From Pseudoflavitalea rhizosphaerae (GTDB lineage Bacteria > Bacteroidota > Bacteroidia > Chitinophagales > Chitinophagaceae): 64,000 bases of DNA. A model generated the notes under the pieces. That model searched no databases, was not told where the DNA came from, and saw only the letters and a list, made by a program, of their open reading frames with translations. Every line of letters starts with the position of its first letter. Positions within the stretch are counted from its first letter, which is position 1. Positions 1-8,068 of the stretch are shown piece after piece. Both the position numbers and the translations under genes were made by a program. The stretch covers positions 124,001 to 188,000 of the forward strand of contig NZ_RCSU01000005.1 of NCBI RefSeq assembly GCF_003991355.1, given 5' to 3'.

Positions 1-1
1 T

Positions 2-3000
2 AAGGTCTTAACACTGCTGCTATGCATCTCCGTTATAACCGGAGCACAGGCTGCAACCATCACGGTATCTTCCCTGAGCGCTTTGCAAACAGCTATCAAC
101 AATGCCAATCCGGGAGATGTTATCATCCTCAGCAATGGTGTGTACACTGCCAGTTCAGACATCACCATCAATAAACAGGGAACGGCTTCCCAACCCATTA
201 CCATCCAGGCGCAATCAATACTTGGCGCCGAGATCAAAGGTACCAACGGGTTTGCATTGAACAGTCCCGCAAAGTATATCATCATCAAAGGCTTCAAATT
301 CACACATGCTGCATCACAGGCCACTATGGCAAGTGGAACCAGCTTCATCCGCTGGACGCAGAACCTCTTTCAGAATACCGGAGACGGCGATTACCTGCTG
401 CTCAATGGTAACGATCACGAAGTGGATTACAACACTTTCCAGAACAAGACCGGTCTGGGAAAATTCATCATCGTAAGAGGATCAGGAAGCCAGATCGCAC
501 AACGGCTATGGGTGCATCATAATTATTTCTACAATCAGCCTCCCGAGTCCGGCAACGGGAACGAAACGATCCAGTTCGGATTGAGCGGTTATAGCCTCAG
601 CAACACCAATAGCATTTTTGAATACAATCTTTTTGAAGATTGCGCCGGTGAAAATGAACTGCTTTCCGTGAAAGCTTCAAAGCTGGTGGTACGCTTCAAT
701 ACCGTGCGTGATTGCCCGGCGCAGCTTACGCTGCGTCACGGAAATTTCTGTGAAGTGTATGGCAACTATTTCCTCAATACGCCCGGCCTCCGCATATTTG
801 GCGATGACCACAAGATCTATAGCAATCACTATGAAAGCTGCAGTGTGGCGATCAATATCGGTAATGGTGGTGGTGAAGTAGCGGATGGAGATCCTTTGAC
901 CTCGCATGACCGGCCAGACCGCTGCCTCATTGTGTACAATACGCTTGTGAACAATACATCCAATTACAGGATGACCAGCCGCACCAATGGTTTGGGCGCC
1001 ACTAATACCACCTTTGCCAACAATATCATCCAGGGGGGCGGTGAAGCGGCTGCCATCGACGGACCGTATACCGGTGCCGTGTGGAGCAACAATATTATTT
1101 ACCAAACCAGCGGAGCAGGCGATATGCCCTCCGGTGGTTACATCAACGTTAATCCTTTGCTGGCGCGCGATGCTACGGGCACATTCCATTTGCAAAGCGG
1201 AAGTCCCGCCATCAATGCTGGTACAGGTTCTTATTCCTGGGCCGGCAAGGATATGGATGGACAAACAAGAACAGGCAGCTTCGATATCGGCGCAGATGAA
1301 GTTTCTGCTGCGGCAGTGACGGCGCAGATCCTCTCGCCATCCATGGTTGGGCCGAACGGTAGTGCACCTCCCACCGGAGGTTGCGACCCGGTTTCTGCGA
1401 GTAGTGATGATGGTAATGTACCAGCCAATGTGCTGGACAATGACCTGAATACCCGCTGGTCTGCCAGCGGTGATGGTCAGTGGATACAATTCTGCCTGGG
1501 TGATACAGTAGCTGTTACAGGTGTGCGCATCGCGTTCTTCAATGGCGATGCACGTGCTTCCCTTTTTGATATCCAGGCGAGCAACAACGGTAGTAGCTGG
1601 ACGAATGTTGCTACCGGGTTGCAAAGCAGTGGCACTACTACGGCGCTGGAAACATTTTCTTTCAGCCAGGTACAAACGAAATATGTGCGTATCCTCGGTC
1701 ATGGTAATACAGTGAATGCCTGGAACAGTTATACCGAAGTGGAGATTGTGCAGCAGACCAATATTGCGCCTACAGTGAGCATCAGCTCACCAGCGAACAA
1801 TGCGGCCTTTACGGCGCCGGCATCTGTTGGTATCACAGCTGTTGCGGCGGACAGTGACGGCTCCATTTCCAAAGTTGAATTCTTCAATGGCGCCACCAAA
1901 CTGGGCGAAGCCCTCTCGTCTCCCTATACATTCAACTGGAGCAATGTTGCTGCCGGTAATTATGTGCTTACTGCCAGGGCTACGGATAATGGAAATGCAA
2001 GCACCACCAGCGCTGCCGTGAATATAAGCGTTACTGCGCCTCCTGCCTGCACGCCGGTTTCCGCCAGTGCAGATGATGGCAATATCCCTGCCAATGTGCT
2101 GGACAATGACCTGAACACCCGCTGGTCTGCCAGTGGCGATGGTCAGTGGATACAGTTCTGCCTGGATGATACCGTAACCATAACAGGTGTGCAGATCGCT
2201 TTCTTCAGTGGTGATGCGCGTACCTCCACCTTTGATGTGCTGGTGGGGAATAATAGCACAAACTGGACCACTGTTGCATCCGGACTTGTGAGCAGCGGAA
2301 CCTCCACTGCATTGGAGACTTTCAGCTTCTCCCCGGTAACGGGAAAGTATGTACGAATTGTGGGTCATGGTAACAGTGTGAATGCCTGGAACAGTTATAC
2401 CGAAGTAAAGATACAGACAGATAACGGAGCTGCACAAACGTACACGCTTACTCCCGAAGCAGATGCCTACGTGCGCGATGGCACCAATGGCGATATCACC
2501 CATGGTACCACTGATGCCAGTTTATTGATCACAAAAGTCCCTCCGGCAGGGCAGCTCAACAATGCCCGCGAAGCTTATCTCCGGTTCGACCTCTCATCGG
2601 TGAGCGGAACGGTTTCTTCGGCCACCCTCCGTGTATACGGTAAGGTAGATCTTACTTCTGTGCCCAGTGTGCCTATTGGTGTGTACGCTGTATCCAATAC
2701 TACCTGGAATGAAGCCACCCTTACCTGGAACAATAAACCGTCATCAGGTACAGGCCTGGATACCAATACTGTTACCAATACAGCCTATGCCTATATCACA
2801 TTCGATGTAACCAATCATGTGCAAAGTGAGCTGGCAGCATCGCGCAGCAAACTCAGCTTTGTGATGAAAAGCCTTACAGCTCATGATCCCCGCGTTTTCT
2901 GGAATTCGAAGGAAACCGGGTCCAATCCTCCACAGCTTGTAGTGCAAACAGCAGAAAGCCTGGTAACCAATGTTGCGTCAATAGCATTGCAAAAGGAGAA

Positions 3001-3268
3001 TAAGCCGGAACTGCGCTCATCCATCTTCGCTTATCCCAACCCGTTCCGCGCCAGCAGCAAGATCACATTCCGTGTACACCAGCCGGGTAATACTGAACTC
3101 ACCGTGTTCGATATCCAGGGTAGAAGAGTTGCAGTGCTGGTGAATGGCTATTTGTCGGCGGGAGAGCACAGAACACAGTTTACGCCTCCTGCAGGCGCCA
3201 AAGGGATTTACCTGCTGCGGTTGGTGAATGGCGGTAAGGCCGTTACGCATCGCATCATTCAGGAATAA
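2..3268 (+). CDS. Secreted PL6-type polysaccharide lyase (chondroitinase B / alginate lyase family), T9SS substrate, 5' partial
   Basis: The frame is open from base 2, and its first codons encode a hydrophobic signal-peptide core ending in GAQA. The real start therefore lies a few codons left of the window, and the TTG at 83 is internal. The N-terminal part (about 50-1310) is a right-handed beta-helix of the PL6 family. The expected catalytic Lys (SVKAS, codon 671-673) and Arg (LRHG, codon about 734) are present. Then follow an F5/8 type C domain (about 1381-1755), an Ig-like domain (1768-2035), a second F5/8 type C domain (2047-2415), a DNRLRE/CBM96-like domain (2440-2945) and a T9SS type A sorting domain (about 3020-3265). 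PL6 enzymes cleave uronate-containing polysaccharides by beta-elimination; whether this one prefers alginate or chondroitin cannot be read here. It is first of three consecutive modular enzymes on this strand. Confidence 0.85.
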   Translation, partial: KVLTLLLCISVITGAQAATITVSSLSALQTAINNANPGDVIILSNGVYTASSDITINKQGTASQPITIQAQSILGAEIKGTNGFALNSPAKYIIIKGFKFTHAASQATMASGTSFIRWTQNLFQNTGDGDYLLLNGNDHEVDYNTFQNKTGLGKFIIVRGSGSQIAQRLWVHHNYFYNQPPESGNGNETIQFGLSGYSLSNTNSIFEYNLFEDCAGENELLSVKASKLVVRFNTVRDCPAQLTLRHGNFCEVYGNYFLNTPGLRIFGDDHKIYSNHYESCSVAINIGNGGGEVADGDPLTSHDRPDRCLIVYNTLVNNTSNYRMTSRTNGLGATNTTFANNIIQGGGEAAAIDGPYTGAVWSNNIIYQTSGAGDMPSGGYINVNPLLARDATGTFHLQSGSPAINAGTGSYSWAGKDMDGQTRTGSFDIGADEVSAAAVTAQILSPSMVGPNGSAPPTGGCDPVSASSDDGNVPANVLDNDLNTRWSASGDGQWIQFCLGDTVAVTGVRIAFFNGDARASLFDIQASNNGSSWTNVATGLQSSGTTTALETFSFSQVQTKYVRILGHGNTVNAWNSYTEVEIVQQTNIAPTVSISSPANNAAFTAPASVGITAVAADSDGSISKVEFFNGATKLGEALSSPYTFNWSNVAAGNYVLTARATDNGNASTTSAAVNISVTAPPACTPVSASADDGNIPANVLDNDLNTRWSASGDGQWIQFCLDDTVTITGVQIAFFSGDARTSTFDVLVGNNSTNWTTVASGLVSSGTSTALETFSFSPVTGKYVRIVGHGNSVNAWNSYTEVKIQTDNGAAQTYTLTPEADAYVRDGTNGDITHGTTDASLLITKVPPAGQLNNAREAYLRFDLSSVSGTVSSATLRVYGKVDLTSVPSVPIGVYAVSNTTWNEATLTWNNKPSSGTGLDTNTVTNTAYAYITFDVTNHVQSELAASRSKLSFVMKSLTAHDPRVFWNSKETGSNPPQLVVQTAESLVTNVASIALQKENKPELRSSIFAYPNPFRASSKITFRVHQPGNTELTVFDIQGRRVAVLVNGYLSAGEHRTQFTPPAGAKGIYLLRLVNGGKAVTHRIIQE

Positions 3269-3337
3269 GTATACAAACCTGGTTGTTTGCCAATGGCATG
3301 CAGCTAAAAATAAGAGCTCCATTTAAACCTATCTTAT

Positions 3338-6300
3338 ATGAAAGTACAAAACCAACCAAAATCCTGGCGGCTGCTTATGCTATGCTGCCTTGTATTCCTG
3401 ATGTTGTTCCGGCACGCGCAGGCACAAACATTACCTTCCAATTTCACGCGCGTGCAGGTGGCTACAGGGCTTACCAGTCCAACTGCCATGGCTTTCACGC
3501 CGGACAATCGTATCCTGGTCTGTCAGAAAGGCGGCCAACTGCGGGTGATCAAGAACGGTAGCCTGCTGAGTACGCCGGCCATTTCCCTTTCAGTGAACAC
3601 CAGTGGCGAACGCGGACTGATCGGTGTGGCCGTGGACCCTAACTTCGCTACCAACAATTATATCTATCTCCATTACACGCACACTTCCGGCCCGCATAAC
3701 CGGGTAAGCCGTTTCACGCTTGGATCCAATGATCTCGCCACCGGTGAAACGGCAATTCTTGACCTTCCCACACTCAGCGGTATCTATCATAACGGAGGCG
3801 GACTTGCCTTTGGACTGGATGGGAAATTGTTTGTAGCAGTAGGAGAGAACCAGGTGGGATCGAATTCGCAGAACCTGGACAATTACCTCGGCAAGATCCT
3901 TCGCATCAATACAGACGGATCTGTTCCGGCCGGTAACCCTTTCACTGGAAACGCAGCCCGGAGCCGCATCTGGGTTTATGGTCTCCGGAATCCTTTCACC
4001 ATTGCTGTAGATCCTGTGAGCGGAAGATTATTGGTGAACGATGTAGGCAATGCCACCTGGGAAGAGATCAATGATGCTACTACTGGCGGACAAAATTTCG
4101 GTTGGCCCACCAAAGAGGGCATGTGTACCAGCGGCTGCTCCGGATTTGTGAATCCGCTGTATGTATATGCCACCAACCGTTCAGATCCTCCACCTAACGG
4201 GCAGGGTTGTGCGATCAATGGCGGCACTTTCTTCAATGGCGCTATCAGTAATTATCCTTCTACTTACAATGGGAAATATTTTTTCCTGGATTATTGCGGC
4301 ACCTGGATCGATTATATAACACCCAGCAGTGGCGCCAGCAGAACCGGATTCGCTTCCAGTCTGAGTGCAGACAATGTGGGTATCAAACAGGGGCCTGATG
4401 GCAACCTGTACTACCTGCGCATTGGCAATAATACACTCTACAAAATATTGTATGCCGGTGGAACTTCTGCGCCTATAATCACTACACAGCCTGCCAATAC
4501 CGTGGCGCCTGCAGGCGGCAATGCAAGTTTCTCCGTTACAGCCACCGGAAGCCCGGCTCCAACCTATCAGTGGCGCAAAGGAACTACCAATATTTCAGGC
4601 GCCACCAGCGCTACCTATACTATTACCAATGTGCAAACAAGCCATGCCGGTACTTATAATGTGGTTGTAAGCAATAGTGTGGGCAGCGTTACCAGTAACA
4701 ATGCAACACTTACGGTGAGCCAGCCACCCACAGCTACTATTACCAGCCCTGCCAATGGAACACAGTTCCGGTCGGGTGATCAGATCAATTTCTCCGGTAC
4801 GGGTACTGATCCGGAAGATGGCGCTATCCCGGTTGCTAAATACAAATGGTGGATCGCTTTCCATCACGCAACACATACGCATCCCGGCCCTCAGGTGCCC
4901 AATGGTGTGGCAGCTTCTTCCTTTGTGGCAGACCTGGCGGGGCATAATGAAACGAATATCTGGTATCGTATATACCTCTCCGTTGAAGATTCGCAGGGAG
5001 TGATCGATACAACATACGTGGAAGTATTCCCCATTACTTCCAATCTTACACTGGCCACCAACCCTACAGGCTTGCAGGTAACCCTGGATGCCGTTCCCTT
5101 CACTGCCCCCTACACAACGGAAGCAGTATCAGGAATGGCCAGGGATATTTCCGCCATTTCACCACAGACCCTGAATGGTGTTACATATGTGTTCGATCAC
5201 TGGAGCCAGGGAGGCAACGCTTCGCAGACAGTAACACTGGGTGATAACGATGTTACCTTAACGGCGCATTATCGCGTAGCGCCGGACCCAATTAATCTAA
5301 CGCCCACGCATGATGCTTATGTGAGGGATGGCACCAATGCGGCCATCACACATGGAACTACCGACCCCACATTGCTGATCACAAAAGTTTCTCCGGCAGG
5401 TCAGCTCAATAATGCGCGCGAGACCTACCTGATGTTCGATGCTGCCAGCATTACAGGAAATATCGATAATGTTACCTTGCGCGTTTATGGAAAAGTGGAC
5501 GGAACAGCTGTTCCTTCAGTACTCACAGGAGTATACTCTGTGGCCAACACCACCTGGACCGAAAGCGCCATCACCTGGAACAACAAGCCTGCTACCGGCA
5601 CAACGGAACTGGCTACAGCGGCGGTGGGCAATACGGCCTATGCTTATGTCAATTTCGATGTGACCAACTATGTGAAGAGTGAGATAGCAGCGGGCAGAAC
5701 TAAAGTGGCATTCGCTTTGAAGAGCCTGGTAGCCCACGATCCGCGGGTGTTCTGGAATTCAAAAGAGTTTGGCAGCAATGCGCCGCAACTGAGTTTCATC
5801 ACGCAGGGCGGAAACAGCAGTCCCACGGTGAATATTACCTCACCCGCCGGTGGCGCCAATTTCACGGCGCCGGCCAGTATCACCATCAATGCTACCGCGG
5901 CTGATGCAGATGGCAATATAACCCTGGTTGAGTTCTTCAATGGCGTTACCAAATTGGGTGAAGATGATACCGCTCCGTATACTTTCACCTGGAACAATGT
6001 GCCGCAGGGCGCTTACAACCTCACTGCGAAAGCAACGGACGACAGCAGCGCCACCACAACATCTCCTGTAGTAAGTATTACAGTGGGAGCTGCACCTCCC
6101 TGCGATCCGGTAACGGCCAGCGGAGATGATGGCAATGTACCTGCCAATGTACTTGACAATGACCTCAACACACGCTGGTCTGCCAGTGGCGATGGTCAAT
6201 GGATCCAGTTCTGCCTGGGCGATACCGTTTCCGTATCTGGCGTACGCATTGCTTTCTACAATGGTAGTGCACGTTCTTCCTTTTTCGATCTTCAGGTGAG

Positions 6301-7993
6301 CAACAACGGTAGTAGCTGGACCAATGTGGCGACAGGACTGCAAAGCAGCGGCACCAGCACAGCGCTGGAAACATTCAGCTTTGCTGCTGTGCAAACGAAA
6401 TATGTGCGGATACTCGGTCATGGAAATTCCGTGAACGCCTGGAACAGTTATACTGAAGTGGAAGTGATTCAACAGCAGGGCAATATACCGCCTACGGTAA
6501 GCATCACAACACCGGCCAATAATGCCAGCTTTACTGCACCGGCGGCTGTTACCATTACAGCAACGGCTGCTGACAGTGATGGCACTATTTCCAAAGTTGA
6601 ATTCTTCAATGGCGCTACCAAACTGGGCGAAGCCACTGCTGCTCCTTACACTTACAACTGGAGCAATGTGGCCGCAGGAAACTATGTGCTCACAGCCAAA
6701 GCAACAGATAATGGTACTGCCGCCACTACCAGTACCGCAGTAAATATCAGCGTGTCTTCTGCGCCATCCTGTACGCCGGTAATAGCCAGTGGGGATGATG
6801 GCAATGTGCCTGCCAATGTGCTGGACAATGATCTCAATACCCGCTGGTCTGCCAGTGGTGATGGACAATGGATACAGTTCTGTCTTGAAACACCTGCATC
6901 CGTTACCGGTCTGCAGATCGCTTTCTATAACGGTAATGTACGTTCTTCCACTTTTGATGTACTGGTGGGCAATGATGGCAATACCTGGACAACGGCTGCC
7001 TCCGGCCTTGTAAGCAGCGGAACTTCCACAGCATTGGAAACATTCAGCTTTACCCCTGTAAGCGGCAAATACGTTCGTATTGTTGGTCATGGTAACAGTG
7101 TGAATCTCTGGAACAGTTATACCGAAGTGAAAATACAAACTGGGTCCGGTTCCGGTGGTACATTCACACTAACACCTGAAGCCGATGCTTACGTACGGGA
7201 TGGAACAAACGCTGACATCACGTATGGCACCACCGATCCCACTTTACTGATCACGAAAGTGGCTCCGTCAGGACAGCTCAATAATGCACGTGAATCTTAC
7301 CTGCGTTTCGATCTTTCGTCCGTGAGTGGTAATGTAAACTCCGCAACGCTGCGCGTTTATGGAAAAGTGGACCTCACAACAGTGCCTTCCGTGCCCATCG
7401 GCGTGTACGCTGTTGCCAATACCACCTGGAGCGAATCCGCCCTCACCTGGAACAATAAGCCTGCTACAGGTGCAGCGCTGGATACAAGCACAGTTACCAA
7501 TTCTGCCTATGGCTATATCAACTGGGATGTAACCAGTTATGTGCAGAGCGAATTGGCCGCATCGCGCAATAAGGTCAGCTTTGCGATGAAAAGCCTGACT
7601 GCCCACGATCCGCGCGTGTTCTGGAATTCCAAAGAGTTCGGCAGCAATGCGCCGCAGCTGGTGGTGCAGACGGGTGCAGGCCAGCAAAGCCAGGTGAACC
7701 GCCCGCTTACCGTTGAAATGGATAAACCGGCAATTGCAAAACTGAAACTGGCTGCATTGCCCAATCCATTCCGCGGCATCAGTACCATCACCTTCCACCT
7801 GGAAAAATCATCACAGACCAATGTATCTGTGTATGACATTACAGGAAGGAGAGTGGTTGTGCTGGTGAACAACAGGCTGAGTGCAGGTAATCACAGGGTG
7901 ATCTTCAATTCAGGAGCCAATACAGCAGGAATATATATTGTACATGTGACTATCGATGGAAAAGTCACAACAAAGAAGCTGCTCAGAGAATAA
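3338..7993 (+). CDS. Secreted PQQ-type glucose/sorbosone dehydrogenase with Ig, DNRLRE and F5/8C modules, T9SS substrate
   Basis: The 1551-residue product has a signal peptide ending in AQAQ. A six-bladed propeller of the GSDH/sorbosone dehydrogenase family covers residues about 30-377, with the family-typical YHNGGGLAFGLDGKLFVAVGE stretch. In that family PQQ-dependent oxidation of sugars takes place on the cell surface or in the periplasm. Downstream come an Ig domain (378-463), a PKD/InlB-like stretch (465-648), a DNRLRE domain (650-820), an Ig-like domain (828-918), F5/8C (922-1045), Ig-like (1050-1140), F5/8C (1145-1268), a second DNRLRE (1277-1446) and a T9SS sorting domain (1468-1551). 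Having two DNRLRE copies suggests module duplication or transfer from the neighbouring enzymes. The catalytic domain is confident; the substrate is unknown. A hairpin follows the stop codon. Confidence 0.85.
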   Translation: MKVQNQPKSWRLLMLCCLVFLMLFRHAQAQTLPSNFTRVQVATGLTSPTAMAFTPDNRILVCQKGGQLRVIKNGSLLSTPAISLSVNTSGERGLIGVAVDPNFATNNYIYLHYTHTSGPHNRVSRFTLGSNDLATGETAILDLPTLSGIYHNGGGLAFGLDGKLFVAVGENQVGSNSQNLDNYLGKILRINTDGSVPAGNPFTGNAARSRIWVYGLRNPFTIAVDPVSGRLLVNDVGNATWEEINDATTGGQNFGWPTKEGMCTSGCSGFVNPLYVYATNRSDPPPNGQGCAINGGTFFNGAISNYPSTYNGKYFFLDYCGTWIDYITPSSGASRTGFASSLSADNVGIKQGPDGNLYYLRIGNNTLYKILYAGGTSAPIITTQPANTVAPAGGNASFSVTATGSPAPTYQWRKGTTNISGATSATYTITNVQTSHAGTYNVVVSNSVGSVTSNNATLTVSQPPTATITSPANGTQFRSGDQINFSGTGTDPEDGAIPVAKYKWWIAFHHATHTHPGPQVPNGVAASSFVADLAGHNETNIWYRIYLSVEDSQGVIDTTYVEVFPITSNLTLATNPTGLQVTLDAVPFTAPYTTEAVSGMARDISAISPQTLNGVTYVFDHWSQGGNASQTVTLGDNDVTLTAHYRVAPDPINLTPTHDAYVRDGTNAAITHGTTDPTLLITKVSPAGQLNNARETYLMFDAASITGNIDNVTLRVYGKVDGTAVPSVLTGVYSVANTTWTESAITWNNKPATGTTELATAAVGNTAYAYVNFDVTNYVKSEIAAGRTKVAFALKSLVAHDPRVFWNSKEFGSNAPQLSFITQGGNSSPTVNITSPAGGANFTAPASITINATAADADGNITLVEFFNGVTKLGEDDTAPYTFTWNNVPQGAYNLTAKATDDSSATTTSPVVSITVGAAPPCDPVTASGDDGNVPANVLDNDLNTRWSASGDGQWIQFCLGDTVSVSGVRIAFYNGSARSSFFDLQVSNNGSSWTNVATGLQSSGTSTALETFSFAAVQTKYVRILGHGNSVNAWNSYTEVEVIQQQGNIPPTVSITTPANNASFTAPAAVTITATAADSDGTISKVEFFNGATKLGEATAAPYTYNWSNVAAGNYVLTAKATDNGTAATTSTAVNISVSSAPSCTPVIASGDDGNVPANVLDNDLNTRWSASGDGQWIQFCLETPASVTGLQIAFYNGNVRSSTFDVLVGNDGNTWTTAASGLVSSGTSTALETFSFTPVSGKYVRIVGHGNSVNLWNSYTEVKIQTGSGSGGTFTLTPEADAYVRDGTNADITYGTTDPTLLITKVAPSGQLNNARESYLRFDLSSVSGNVNSATLRVYGKVDLTTVPSVPIGVYAVANTTWSESALTWNNKPATGAALDTSTVTNSAYGYINWDVTSYVQSELAASRNKVSFAMKSLTAHDPRVFWNSKEFGSNAPQLVVQTGAGQQSQVNRPLTVEMDKPAIAKLKLAALPNPFRGISTITFHLEKSSQTNVSVYDITGRRVVVLVNNRLSAGNHRVIFNSGANTAGIYIVHVTIDGKVTTKKLLRE

Positions 7994-8010
7994 GCAGTCA
8001 ATCACAATAA

Positions 8011-8042
8011 GCAGGGCCTTTCCAGGTCCTGCTCCTTTGTTC
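8011..8042 (+). terminator. Hairpin with weak T-rich tail after the PQQ-dehydrogenase gene
   Basis: An 8-bp stem (8011-8018 with 8025-8032, one G-T pair) with a 6-nt loop is followed by TCCTTTGTTCTT. The tail is not a clean T-run, so this may be a partial terminator or an mRNA 3'-end stabiliser before the GH5 gene. Confidence 0.5.
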
Positions 8043-8068
8043 TTATTAAACCTTCAATTTACATCCTC

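Noticed and set aside
5840-7138. Long open frame on the - strand within the PQQ-dehydrogenase gene
   Set aside because: It is antisense to the repeated F5/8C and Ig modules and stays open because of their codon pattern. It has no domain and similar antisense frames recur over the other copies.
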